A stretch of 64,000 nucleotides of DNA, from positions 372,001-436,000 of the forward strand of contig CM034109.1 in assembly GCA_019914945.1 (NCBI GenBank), given 5' to 3'. A model generated the notes under the pieces. It worked only from the letters and a program-made list of their open reading frames with translations, did no database searches and was not told where the DNA came from. Shown one piece after another: positions 50,376-63,140 of the stretch. This DNA comes from Typha latifolia (taxonomy: Eukaryota; Streptophyta; Magnoliopsida; Poales; Typhaceae). The first letter of the stretch is position 1; the number at the start of each line of letters is the position of its first letter. Made by a program: the position numbers and the translations under genes.

Positions 50376-50500
50376 AGCCGAGGTGTCGAGGTCGGCACGT
50401 GCGTAGAAGTGCGAGAGCACGTGCTTCTCCTCCTCCTCCTCCTGCTGCTGCTGCTCCTCCTCCTCCTCCTGCTGGTGTGGAGGAAGGGGCCTCTTCCCAT
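50351..50500 (-). other. Overlapping out-of-frame upstream ORF of the ERF gene
   Basis: The first ATG after the predicted transcription start is at 50498-50500, in good context (GGCATGGG). It opens a 49-codon frame rich in Arg/Ser that ends at 50351, past the main ATG at 50375. If translated, it would reduce initiation at the downstream ERF start. Confidence 0.5.
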
Positions 50501-50704
50501 GCCTCCGATCCACCTTTCGGCTGAGGAAACCAACGACACCGTTGGTGTTCTGGAACTGCCGACGACCAGATCGATCGATTCAGATGATGATGATGACGAC
50601 GACGATGATGGTGATGGTGTTGGTGTTGGTGTTGGTAGAATCAAGAAGAAAAATATCTCTTTTTTTTTCCACAAAAGAAAAGATTTGGTTTGTTAGAGAT
50701 CATG

Positions 50705-50712
50705 TATTTATA
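50705..50712 (-). promoter_or_regulatory. TATA box of the ERF gene
   Basis: TATAAATA on the minus strand, placing transcription start near 50672-50682. A (GA/TC)n tract (50731-50776) lies just upstream. Confidence 0.6.
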
Positions 50713-50728
50713 CATACACAAAAAAAAG

Positions 50729-50730
<2 letters not shown>

Positions 50731-50776
<46 letters not shown>
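50731..50776. repeat. (GA)n microsatellite
   Basis: About 23 GA units upstream of the ERF TATA box. Such tracts bind GAGA-type factors (BBR/BPC) in plants. A role here is inference. Confidence 0.95.
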
Positions 50777-50779
<3 letters not shown>

Positions 50780-50905
50780 AGAAGGTGGGGAAGATGATAA
50801 GAACGGGAAATGGGAGTTGGGTGGGGGGCTTTTATTGGCTCAGTGGGTTTGTGACTTTGAGAGTTGTCTACTTTGTTTTCTTTCCAGGTACTCTATATAA
50901 TGGTG

Positions 50906-50906
<1 letters not shown>

Positions 50907-50968
<62 letters not shown>
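50907..50968. repeat. (TA)n microsatellite
   Basis: About 31 TA units upstream of the ERF gene. Unstable and probably polymorphic. Confidence 0.95.
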
Positions 50969-50971
<3 letters not shown>

Positions 50972-52028
50972 TATTAGTATTTGATTGAGAGATGAAATGA
51001 TACTCTTTATCAAATAGAAAAAAATAGAGGTTTTTCTTTAAAACTATTATAATTGAACTTGTCTCAATAAAAACAAAATGTTTATCCTTTTTTTTTTAAT
51101 TTTAGTATTTGGTTAGAATAATAAGGATAAAGGGTTACTTTCTAAATAATCCAAATTAGTGAGACTTATGGCTATGTCTGGTGTTATCTAGAATCTGGAA
51201 GGCTGCATGGATTCACACATAACATGCATTTTTGTTTAGATTTCACAATATTTTAGGTAGCTTTTTTCTTTTTTTTTCTGCTTGAGGTGCTAGGTTAACT
51301 TAATATGAAATTAATAAGATAATTAATGATCTTCTACCCAACTTAAGCTTAAGGGTTCTCTTCAAACTTAAGGGATCAGTGAAAGAAGAGTCCTGTCAAA
51401 TTATTCTATGAACTTGTGATCATTAGTTAAAGTTAATTGGATCTTTAGTCAATTGTGGTTAATTAGGTCAAAGTCAGACTGTACTACAATTAATTCTGCC
51501 AAACTGGTTAATTGCTAGCTCACAATAGGCCATGGACTAGTGCAAACCTAAACATCCTTACAATAGATTAAAAGGTACAACAAAATATATCTTATTTTCT
51601 GTCAGACAAAAGTTGGTGATAAATATGTTACACATATATATATTTATTAATTTTAGTCATAATTTGTTAGGAGTATTTCATTAAAAATTAATCAGAATGG
51701 TACTTTTGAAAGAACTAAAAGACTGAACTGATATTTTTTTTTAAAATGTAGTGGCAATTATAATATTTAAAAAAAATAGTGGAAATTTTGTAAAAATCCA
51801 ATGCATTAAACTAAACCTAATAGGTGTTTAGATGTCACAAGTTAAGTGGAAGAAGCACGTAGTTTAATAATTAAAAAAAAAATCTCTATGAAAGAGTCTG
51901 ATACGTAATTAAGTGTGCATTAAATTAAGTATAAGTCATGGTTAAAGCCCTCACGTAACCCCTTAGACTAGTTTTACTTTTCCAATTTGGACCCAAAATA
52001 AGGGAGTGAGATATTAGCCATATTTTCT

Positions 52029-52800
52029 ACTAATAAATATAATTACCAAAATACCCCTAAAAATACACAAATATTAATACTTTTTTTGTAAGCATCGAGG
52101 AGGGCATTTTCGATATATAACTCGGGCTCGCCTTCTTATTCATATTTCAATAACCAAACACCTTCTTATTCACATTTTAACAAGTTATAAGTTCAAATTA
52201 ATGTTATTGACCTCCGTGTTACTCTCTATTTATATATCACTATCTGCGATCGAAGATAGTGATATATAAGGAGTAAGGAGATATTGCTAAAAAATAAGAT
52301 ATAAATCGAATAAATTCAATACCTAGGTGATGTTAAGAAAAAAATAATCATGATTTTTTTTTGGTATCACTAGTTTTACCTTTTTTTATCAAAAATAATA
52401 ATGAATTTTTTTATCAATAAATAAATATATATATATATTATAATTTTTCTATTAATAAAAATAATTACCAAAATACCCCTAAAAATACACAAATATTAAT
52501 ACTTTTTTGTAAGCATAGAGGAGGGCATTTTCGATATATAACTCGGGCTCACCTTCTTATTCAAATTTCAATAACCAAACACCTTCTTATTCACATTTTA
52601 ATAAGTTATAAGTTTAAATTAATGTTATTGACCTAAGTGTTACTCTCTATTTATATATCACTATCTGCGATCGAAGATAGTGATATATAAGGAGTAATGA
52701 GACATTGCTAAAAAATAAGATATAAATTGTATAAATTCAATACCTAAGTGATGTTCAGCAAAAATAATAATGAAATTTTTTTATCAATAAATGTTTAAAT
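52029..52800. repeat. Tandem duplication of about 0.4 kb with internal hairpin
   Basis: Copy 1 (about 52029-52423) and copy 2 (about 52451-52800) are near identical with a 422-bp offset (AATTACCAAAATACCCC at 52041 and 52463). Each contains a hairpin whose arms are ATATATCACTATCT and AGATAGTGATATAT (copy 1: 52230-52245 with 52254-52269). Copy 1 has about 45 extra bases near its end. High identity suggests recent duplication. Confidence 0.85.
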
Positions 52801-53427
52801 GAAGAAAAAAAATTTAGTTATCCTTCGGCCTTAATTTATGACGCTAATTATATCTTGATCTCTCTAAATATTATTTTATATCACTAGATGTTTAAATGAG
52901 TCAAATCTGAGTGAGCCAACTTGTGCTCAAGCTCGAAGTCGAAATAAATTTCGACCCTCAAATTATGTTTAGGCTCGACTCATCTATTATTTTGGTCTCT
53001 TAGATTGAAGCTATATGTTTCCTTCTCCTACCTATTTGACTTATAGTGCTTAATTTGTAATTTATTCAAATTTCTTCTTAAGTAGTTATTGACAAAATTG
53101 TTTGATATTTGAATGGTGAACTCGTAGACTAATTATAATATAATTCTCCTCAATATATAAATTGGAGTTCTAGTAATATACTACTATAATAAAATAGTTT
53201 CTTAAATATTAATCTCAAACATCCATAAGGAAATTAAACTAATTGGAACTTATAAGACCCGACCGCTGAGCCACAATGGTGACCTTAAATTCTCTCACAT
53301 GTAGTAGCGCAAACATTGAATAGATCACTTATATTTTATGTAAGATTTAATAGAATGATTAGGGTACTTAGATTGGTTTCTAATAAAAAAAAAATTATTA
53401 ATTTTTTGTTACGTATCATATTCAAAT

Positions 53428-53668
53428 AGGATAATTTCCATTAGACCCCTTGAATTATCATCTTTTTCTGTATACACTCTCTAAACATTTTAATTACTCA
53501 TATACACCCGTAAACTAATATATATCTCCTTGAACTAAAAAGAAAAGAAATTATGCCGACCTCTAAACTAGAAAACTTTTTAGATCAGGGTGTGTTTATA
53601 GTAAAAAAAAGTTCAAAAAGTGTGTAAAAATTTGTAATAGTTTAGAGTTCTAAATAAAAATATTCCAT
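53428..53668. mobile_element. Fold-back MITE-like element
   Basis: The left arm begins AGGATAATTTCCATTAGACC. The right arm, read in reverse complement, begins TGGAATATTTTTATTTAGAAC. Pairing continues imperfectly for 60 bp or more. Arm content resembles the element at 57720-57980 (a GAAYTATCATC..TTTTCT..ACAC block). Confidence 0.5.
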
Positions 53669-54320
53669 CCAAATAAAGACTTTGAGAGAGAGCTTCTTGA
53701 GATTTTTTTAATTCTCACATTATATGTTTTTAATATTTACATTACGAGTCATATTCTTCGTAGAACACTCAGGTTGGAGTCAAATTCAATTTTTCAACGA
53801 TAGTTTCTCTATCTTTCAAAGAAAAAGTCGTTTTTAGAGAGATCACATAAGGATATTTTGATCAATCCCTTCTCATTAGCCATGATTAATTTAATATATT
53901 TTTTGAGACTAAAGCTCAAGAAACATGGCCCATAAAAACACTAATTAGCTCTCTTTTCTTCCATTTGAACAAAGGAAAAAGAAAGTGTCACTAGATTCCA
54001 TATAACATTGTTGTATGTCATAATTAAAAATTAATCAACTAGTTTGTTTGTTCTTTTTTCAAGGAAAGAATCCATTGAATCTTCAAGTAATGGAAATAAT
54101 CTCTTCAATAAAAGAGTCAAAGTATATGAACTTACTAAATTAATTCCAAGACAAGACAAGCAAATAGATTCAATGTAGTCAACCCATTTCCCTTACCAAT
54201 CAAATCAACGGCAAGAAGCCTGCCTAACTCTTGCCCAAGTCAACCCCTGACGACTTAGTGGGGGCATTTACAAACAAAAAGATCTTTTAATTTTCAAAAT
54301 AAAAAAAATAAACTCTTACT

Positions 54321-54322
<2 letters not shown>

Positions 54323-54363
<41 letters not shown>
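54323..54363. repeat. (TA)n microsatellite
   Basis: About 20 TA units in intergenic DNA. Confidence 0.95.
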
Positions 54364-54366
<3 letters not shown>

Positions 54367-56245
54367 GAAAAAATACACGTACTTAATTTAAGATCCCAAT
54401 ATTACAATTACTAAAACCAAAAGATTCTTTTTCCTGCAAATAGCTTTTTTGATAATTATTGGTTACAATCTTAGTTTTCTAACTAACAAAATGAAAGCAT
54501 GGGAATAAGAACCAGGATACTTTTTCTCTTTATATAATTAATCAAATCATAATAGTTAATTAGTGCAAACCAAGCAATGTACAAGTGTTTTAAGGGATAT
54601 ATACACAAATACTTAACTGTATACATTAAAACTTATAATTTTGTCAAAAATATTATTATTAATTTGCAATAGCTTGCCCCATATGCGAAGTAATGTATGT
54701 TATTAAATTAAGTAGTTAAGACGTGACGCAATCCAAGGGTTGACGTCTTGATGTTGGTGTTGGCATATAGAGAAGATCTTATTGATAACCTTAGAAAAAA
54801 AAAAATATTAAGCTCGCATATCACCATTGTTCCTCTCAATTTGTATTAGTTAATTGCAGATTACAGTCGCTGACGTGGACATCTTGATGGTGGTATGTTT
54901 CTAACAACAGACAGGACAATAAGTAAATATTATAATGACGAAGACATCTTAGAAATCATATGTTTATATATATATATATATATATATAAACTTTTTTATA
55001 ATTTTTAAATATTATAATTACCTGAGGATCATAATAGAAAGAGACGGGGAGGAAAAGAGAAGAGGAGAAAGGAGAGGGAGCTTTCACCGCCAATGATCAT
55101 ATATAGTCAAAGTTATTGCCATTGTATCATGTGCCGGTAACACGACAACCTTCATAATTACTATTATAGTTTTTAAATGTTGTAACCGGCACCAAAATAC
55201 TATTGGGCTATCTCAAAGTTATATACATTTTTCTTTTATGTATGGCTACAATGGAAGTTGTATGACAAAAGATTACCCAAATGTATGAATTAGTAGATGA
55301 GAGGACACTTTCTGAGTGATACTATCCTAGCAACTATCAAGTTTATGAAGATTAGACCAAAAGACTACATTAACAAATACTTCACATCACTTACCTGGGG
55401 GCAATTAAATACCTGCCACCACCCTATTTAGATTACAATTCCATCCCGTGTCTAATAAAACAAATAAATAATACCATAACTTAGTTTCTAAAACAAATGT
55501 TAATTAGAGGGGTGAGCTAAGTTAAATACACAGCTATTTTAAAAAGAAAAAAAAAAACCCCTCAAGTAAAACCCTCCCTTTTACCTTCACTAATGACTTC
55601 TTCCATACTTTCTACTCCAACTCACTAGCCGAACATGAAGCAGCCATAATAAGTGGGTAATTTCCAAGTGGAATTATAATAACTCCTTAGAATAATATGA
55701 AGCATTCAATGTGCTAATGTCCAAACATTTCCAGAGCTACTTGGAACATTTCCATCCATTGGAAAGATAACGCCTAAGGCTTTTTATGCGATTGAGAACT
55801 AATTGGAACATTTCCTCTCGGACTTAATCTTAAACAGCTTTAGATGCTCAGAAAAGATTGAGTAAATCACCAACGGTGTAATGTTTTATAGAAAAAGTAT
55901 TTAGAAAAAGATTGACTGGTCTAAAGCTACAAACCTGGCATATAGAGAGGTAAAAAAGCTTGGAAGAGGTCAGCATGCACCAATTACATGAAAGGGTCAA
56001 GCAACATTATTGCAAAGCATCTAACCAGTAGATCTAGATGTTCTATACTTTCCCACAAATCTGACAAACTGGCAAGTGAAAGAAGCTGCCATCAAAAGAT
56101 CTTTCTGAATTGGTACTGTTTACCATAGAAATGAAAACATTAGTGATTGCATAGCTAGCTCACAAACAAAACTAATATTAGGATCTTTCTAGTATGCGAT
56201 AATTAGGGCAGAAAAGATATGTTCAGCAGAGAAACCAAACAACAA

Positions 56246-59200
56246 TCACCGATATGCTGGCGCAGCACCAGCAAATGAGTAAAGAGAGGAAACGGGCACG
56301 CTCGGCATATTAGCCCTGCTTAGAATTGGCCTTTGGAGACTCTCAGCATATGCATGATTTGGATCCTCGTAGGTAGTTGTCATCCAGTGACCTTGCTGGG
56401 GGGGCAGTTCAACTCCATGGGTGGCAGCTGCATGCGAGACATGGCTGACAACTCGCTCAGGATAGTAGATATCATGCACACGATCACCTCGAGGTGCTAT
56501 TTCCCCCTCCCTGCCTGCTGTTAGGGATCTGTAATCCCTACCGAGGAGTGGATCGCTTGGAACCATCTCAGGCACAATCCTGTAACTTACACTGAACCAA
56601 AAAAGAATATCAAATGATACCAACCAGAAAAAACATAAGTATCTTATGTAAAATATTACACAGATATTTTGCTGAAAATATAAGTAAAAATCTAGCCAGT
56701 AAAATCGATATGAAGGGTGTTGGTAACAATATAAATGTCACTCAATCCCAAGACTATACAAACTAACTTGACATTTTGAGGACCAAATTACTTAAATTAT
56801 AAGCTTTCATTCAGTTAAGAGCTGAGCAAAGAATACCAATGCACTCAATGGGAAGGAATAAACTGATATGACCGAAATGGATGCAGAGGATACAGCATAA
56901 CAATATATATCATATACGTGCAACCAAAACATACACAGCATTCTTGCTTCCTTACAGAATTTAGAGCCCGGACAATATAAATCTAACTTATTCACCAAAA
57001 GAACATTAAGACACAATTATTGCAAACATAAGACAAAAATGGCAAGTCTAAGTTGCAATAGGAAGCAAAGGAAAAAGACTGCAAATATTGATTGTTACAA
57101 TTACAAAATCAAACTAGAACATAAGTGCCTTCTTAATCTCCTAAATATGCAGCAACAACTACATCCATTAAAACATCAACATTTATCAACAGCACACCAC
57201 CTCTCAATCATCATCATGATATGGAAAAAAATATCTCTCAATAATTGGCGTATCTTACAGCTTCTGTTGATTGACAATACTTCTTTTAATGAATATCACA
57301 TCCTCCCCTTCAGCCGATCACTAACGACGTTTTCTTTTGTTATTAATTGAAATCACACAATATCCAACAGAACCCCATGCAAGTATCGATGCCCAATGCC
57401 CCTAGTCAGCATCAAATATGGAGATGACAATGAAGAATAGTTGTTCAAGCACTCCTCATATGGTAATTCAAAGAGAAAATAGTAGTTGAGTAGGAACAAT
57501 TATTTGGTTCACACGCCGGCCTGTGTATGCCAGAAAAAGACCAAGGCTTAAGCCTGACTTGAGCATGCTTTCAGCCTACCATAGCTCGACCTTGACTTGC
57601 CCAGGAACAATGTGCACTAACCCTGTTGTCTACGCGACCCAGACCAAACACCTGATCCAACTAAAACGATTAATTCTTTATATTTTTTCTTTCTTTCATT
57701 CCCCCTTTTTTTTATTTTTAGAATAATTCTTTTTTCATCTCCTGAACTATCACCCTTTTCTACACTGACCCTCTCGAATTTTTTTAGCACATAATGACCT
57801 CCATAAACTATCAAAAATACCTCACTTGACCCCTTCTATTAAATAATCATTATATACCAAAAATAAAAGTTTAGAGGGTCATTATGTAAAAATTAACGGG
57901 TCATTATATACAAAAAAAAAGTTCAGGAGTCGTTGGTAGAAAATGATGGTAGTTCAGAGAGTGAAAAAAGGAATTATCTCTTCAATTTTTTTTTCATGTT
58001 TTTCATTTTTCCTTATTTTTCCTTTCCCGCCATGTTGCAAACATCTCTCGCTTTTTCATTTTCACACCTTCAATACTCCAGTTTTTCCCTCACTCTAACC
58101 AAGGATAGAATAATACTAAGGGCCTATTTAGTAGCACATATTTGACTTTTCTTAGAAAATTTTAGAGGGATAAGAGAACTTCCTTATCTAGGTTTTTGGA
58201 TGATCTTTTTCAAGGAAAGATTTTCCAGTAGGAAACATCTCTTTCTGACTTCATTTTTTACCTACCTCCCCTGTCTCTCTTCCTAATCTCTCCTTCTCCC
58301 TCTCCCTTTTCTATCACCACTCTTCTCTCCTCCATCTCTACCTCTATCTCCTCAATCCAACACCACCCTCACCACCTTCTCCTCCAACCACCACCTTATC
58401 TTCCTCTTATCTCTCTTCAATCTATTTGTTTCCTACGAAATTTCCTAAACCATCCAAAAATGATACATTAAATGAGTCCAATGGGAAAAAAATCACATAG
58501 GATCCTTCAGTCGCACTTCTCAAATCCTACATGTTGAAATTCCTATGGAAATTTTCCTAATTTACCCACACAAACCCTAAAACAATTGAGTGTCAATCTG
58601 CCTGCCTCGATCGCTTACAAAGCTGGCAAGGGCGTAACAATCATCCCTACCTACAGGAGAAATGTTAGATGTTGAGAATAAGGACCTCAACACTATGTAT
58701 ACAAGTGACATACTGTATTAGTGGTTCACAATTGCGATTCATGCTCATGCCACAGCATAAAAAATGACCAAGAGAAGGGAATGTGGTGTTGATAAACTCA
58801 TAAAAGAATAATTAAAAAATCCAAGTCAAGTTGATAGGCTCAAATTAGACCAACCCAATCTTTATTAACTTCAAATCAATAAGCTTTAAGCCTCGTTTGT
58901 TCAGAAATAAGGCCAATTCTAGAATAGTATTCTTATTTAAGAATAAAATGAGCCCTTTATTCTAGAAATAATTATTCCTATATTTACTTGTATGTTAAAA
59001 TAAAGGTGCAATAATTACCTTTAATATGATATAAAGTGAAGAAAAAAATAATTAAAATGTATTTTATTTTTTTTATGAAATTATGATAAATACCCTTTGA
59101 TTTCATATAAAATATATTGATGGAATCGATATAAAGATTAAATTAGTGATTGAGTTACCATGTGGTATAAAATATAATTTTCATAAATATTGTTTATAAT

Positions 59201-62200
59201 CTAGGATAAGGCTATTCTATCATTATGGAATAAAGGATTGTATTACAAAATAAGGAAAAAAAATTACTCTTGAAGTAAACAGGGCCCTAGTGAGTAACTT
59301 TTAGGCGTAACTAAAGCTATCCAACCAATCTTATTCTTCTCATGTTATAATCTCCCACCCTCCCTCTGCTACCTCCAAGTAGTCCACCCTTTACTAGATC
59401 TTCCTTTATCTTTGTCTCGCTCCCCTTCCCAATTGTCCACAGAATGACATTGATATGCAATGTAAGACAACACAATGGAGAACCTATAAGTGTGAATTAT
59501 GTGTGCTTGCCAACTAAAAATTTGCTAGCTGAGTAAACTTTTTACTAGAAGTGGAGAATTTAAACAAAACGAATAATGCAATTCAATGGAAACTAAAACT
59601 AATATAGATTAAATCCTACACTTTTGTTTATTAGCTTACAAAAAAAGGATATGTTGCATTCACTTTATCAAGTTCATAAAAGACAAGAAAAACGTAAATC
59701 AAGCAAGGAGCAACTAGTATATGCATTATATCAAAAGGAAGAAAAAGCAGTACCGATCAGATGAATTAGGATTGTCTGGATAATAACTTCGCATGGTATC
59801 AAAATGATATGGATCATTTGCAAGAAGTGGATAGCATGAATCAACAGGCGGTAGAACAGTTGCAGGAATATGTCGAGTTTCCGATTCCAGAGGTGCACGC
59901 CGATAATTTGCATATGGATCATTTGGATGAGTTGAACCTTGAAGAATGTATCTAGACTCTATCAATGGTGGAGCACGAGAGTGTCCTAATCTAGATGGGT
60001 TCTCAAAAGGAGGCAAATGAACAAAAGGTGGGGGTCGTCTCTCCTCAATATACCGTGGGGATATTGGTCGCCTCCCTTCGATATATCTTGGCGATATCGG
60101 TCGCCTCTCTTCGACATATCTTGGAGATACCAGCCTCCTCTCTCCGATATATCTTGGGGATACCGGCCGCCTCTCCTCAATATATCGTGGGGATATTGGA
60201 CGTCTCTCCTCAATATATCGTTGGGATGTTGGTCGCCTCTCCTCAATATATCGTGGGGATACTGGTCGCCTCTCAATATATAGTGGGGATGCTGGTCGTC
60301 GATCCTCAATATATCGTTGGGATGTTGGTCGCCTCTCCTTAGTATATCGTGGGGATGCTGGTTGTGGTAGTACACTGATAGGTTGAAATAATGTCATCAA
60401 CCTACGAACCTGCAACCAAGCATAACAAAAAAGAATTTAAAATAGTTGACCTTTGTGGATAAGCTCGAAGATACCAACTAGAAGATGTCATGTCAATTGA
60501 TTATAGACAATAACATCGAAGGATGTCACGATACAACCTCCCCACCACAAAAAAAGAAAAAAAGAATAAAATTTATTCAGTGATGTCCAATGAATAAATC
60601 TATTCTAGATAAAATTGTTTGCATGGATGATTCCTTTGAAGACAATCTTCACTGAGAAGGTGGTGTTTTAGTTTGTGGGACAATTGACTTTAAGTAGCTG
60701 GCCTATCAACTAATGTTTTTGATAAGTGCTCATAGTATCCGAGCAGTCTAAATGCAAAGTGTATATGTGAAAAGACACATATGGTCTACAAAAAGAAAAA
60801 TATAATACACATAAGGCATAGGTCATAGTCCATGACCAAATGAATACTTTTGTAAAAAGTAAAACCAATTGAATATATTATTAATTAGGGTAATTTACTA
60901 AAAACACTCATGGTTTGTTTTTATTATCACACACTTTACCACACAGTTATTTATCTTTCAACCCCTACATTTCATTTTTAATGCCTTAAAAGTCCTTTTA
61001 AGGCTCAATTACTATATAGATTAAAGAAAATTATGCAGGGGCTGAATAATAAATATCCATATGGTAGATTGTGAGTGATAATAAAAGTGGAATTCATGTT
61101 GGTTTTTAAAATTTCCCTATTAATTACTAAATTTAGTAGTATTAAGCACAGAAACAAAATGATCATAAAACAAGGTTAAATAAATATATGTGACTACGAC
61201 TAAAAGATCATACCAAAGTTCCACATAAAATAATATGAATATCAAATACTCTAATATGAAATAAGGGACTTTAAAGTCAAGGGGAATTTATAAAAAAATC
61301 CTACATTTTTCTTTTATTATCATGGAAATTTCAAAGAAAAAAGACCTTTGCATTATTCAAACCCTCCCTTATCACTTTTTCCAAAAAAAATCCCTGGAAG
61401 AAGCTACTAGGTTTTACAAAAAATTCCAATTAACACAATACTTTTACCTTTGTATCAATCCAATGTTACCAAAACCAATAATTAAGTAACCAAACTTCTC
61501 AAATTATCAAAACACCTTGCTTAGGGAATAATTTGAATACCCATCGACATAGAAATAATTAGAAATTAAAAATAAAGGAAGAAAACAAAAGGTTATATGA
61601 CTGTGAAAGTAAAACCATTATATAAGAGCTTATTCTAAACATTGATGAAAGTAACTTAGAAAGTTTAAAAACATCACCTTGAATAATATCAATTAATTCT
61701 TTCTAGATTTTTCTATGTTAAGGTAAAGTAAGTTAAATTTAACCCAATGTGTTAAATAGATATCTATTGTAAAAGGGAGGGGTTCTTTCGAGAAAACGCA
61801 AAAAAAGAAGGGTTTGAACCAAATTAAACCTAGAAAGAAAAAGGTTTGGAAATTTTCATTTCTGAACTAAAGAAGCGTTTTCAAGAAATGTTCGACCGAT
61901 TACATATAAATCAATATTAAATTGATTAGTCTGAGGCTATTGTAGCACGTGTGTCAGACCGAGGCATAAGGGTCACGATGACTTAATGTCATCCTCACCT
62001 TCCTCCGGCATATCACCGATAGTCTATTCAAGGTTCCAAAGTTAATGTTGGCAACTAAACATCTCTGGGAGGGAACCATAATGGTGAATCACCTATCATG
62101 CCTTGTGATATATAAAATTATATAAACAACCCCTCATGTTATTGCAAATTTTCCTATTACCATTAACACCATTTGATATAGGCATTTATTAGTAGACCCC

Positions 62201-63140
62201 CTGTGTTTTGCTTTTATTGCCTCAAAAACACCCTATTTGTCATCTCTTAATGGAGAATTACCACAAAATAAGTTAAATTAACTCATATAAGCATAATAAT
62301 TGTAATATACTAATACCCCCTCTATGAACAATATGAGTCTGAAGCTTCCTTCGTAACTCCCGGAACTTCTTCATAGTGGCTCCGTTCCATGCCTCATTTC
62401 ATAGGGAACTTCAAAGTGGCTCTATTTCATTATATTCCATCTATATCCCAATTCCATTCATTTAATATCTCTTTGGTCTTATTGACATAAGAGATGTTAT
62501 AGTCTATCTGTTTCCATATATGGAAAGTTAAGAAATCATCATATAATAATCGAGAAATTGCAATAGAAAAGAAAAAGGGAGGTTTGTGATGATTTTAAAA
62601 TCTTTTCTACTAGGTAATCTATTATCCTATCCCACACCGTTGTTACTGTATCATTGCCTTCTTCGATAGACAACTTTGTTAAGGGGTATTTCAAGTACTT
62701 TACATTATTATTTTAAAAGTAATAGAATATTCTCTATCCCATCAATAGCAATTAAGTTGAATTTAACTTGGGGTGGGTATGCTTTTTGGGAGATGATATG
62801 CTTTGAGCAATTGGTCTATATATGCTTTAAACGGATAGTCTACGAACATTCTGTGACCCATCGACTTAAAAAATAATATGCTCGCTAAGTCTCCTAGAGG
62901 TGATGCATTGCGCAAGTCGGTTATCTAGTCAATCATCTTTGGGATGTAACCACAATGGTGATCCAACCCCCGACCCCATCCTCGACTATGTCATACGGAG
63001 TAAACAAGATACCAAATCCTTACTTGCTTTGAGTTGAGCTCTGGGGTGAACTTCCCCCTTGAGTCATAGTTCTCTTGTATAGCATGTTTAAAAGCACTCT
63101 CTGGTAGAGGAAGGCAGTCTCGATCAATCTTAAACTTCAC
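56246..63140 (-). CDS. DCD (Development and Cell Death) domain protein, C-terminal part
   Basis: Three minus-strand exons (63024-63140, 59754-60409, 56246-56591) give the last 372 residues. The first visible exon reads [20 protein letters not shown], then [19 protein letters not shown], continuing [11 protein letters not shown] in the next exon. This is the C-terminal half of the plant DCD domain (VKFKI...LPE..F..AI..NY...KF..EL...QV..L..LF). The N-terminal half lies beyond the window. The middle exon holds about ten 11-residue repeats of the form [11 protein letters not shown], then Pro/Tyr-rich sequence. The tail ends [16 protein letters not shown] proteins are plant-specific, and several respond to stress or cell-death signals (for example N-rich proteins). 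The introns are 2.6 and 3.2 kb and contain fold-back elements. The repeats have no known function. Confidence 0.8.
57720..57980. mobile_element. Fold-back MITE-like element in a DCD intron
   Basis: Left arm GAATAATTCTTTTTTCATCT then CCTGAACTATCACCCTTTTC. The right arm in reverse complement reads GATAATTCCTTTTTTCACTC then TCTGAACTACCATCATTTTC. The arms stay similar for about 75 bp. Each arm also contains a CATAATGACC or TATAATGACC word near its inner end. Confidence 0.65.
60030..60365 (-). repeat. Coding 33-bp minisatellite (11-residue repeats)
   Basis: About ten in-frame units encode variants of [11 protein letters not shown] ([33 protein letters not shown] and others). One unit is a residue short ([10 protein letters not shown]). 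All units keep frame, so copy number can change without breaking the DCD protein. Confidence 0.9.
60887..61118. mobile_element. Fold-back MITE with 7-bp target-site duplication
   Basis: Left end AGGGTAATTT (60887) and right end AAATTTCCCT (61118) are inverted repeats (9/10). The arms continue for about 75 bp (TTTTTATTATCACACACTTT against TTTTATTATCACTCACAATC). Perfect direct repeats ATTAATT flank both ends (60880-60886 and 61119-61125). No coding capacity. It lies in a DCD intron. Confidence 0.75.
62105..62250. repeat. Single arm of the same fold-back family
   Basis: Shares the words CCTCATGTTATTGC, CCTGTGTTTTGCTTTTATTG and CCTCAAAAACACCC in the order seen at 33395-33515 and in the left arm of 60887-61118. 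The opposite arm is missing. Confidence 0.45.

Larger units (their letters stand above)
50969..56245. other. AT-rich intergenic region
   Basis: 5.3 kb between the ERF promoter and the 3' end of the DCD gene. It holds the tandem duplication at 52029-52800, a fold-back element at 53428-53668, and TA microsatellites at 54323-54363 and about 54966-54988. The last kilobase (55300-56245) is probably partly DCD 3' UTR. No gene was recognised. Confidence 0.55.

Noticed and set aside
50351..50674. Arg/Ser-rich frame overlapping the ERF first exon
   Set aside because: Out of frame with the AP2 domain and without an ATG before 50500. Only its last 49 codons were kept, as a possible uORF.
59986..60375. 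Alternative frames across the DCD minisatellite on both strands
   Set aside because: 33-bp repeats keep every frame open. Only the RYIEERRP frame joins the DCD exons by splicing.
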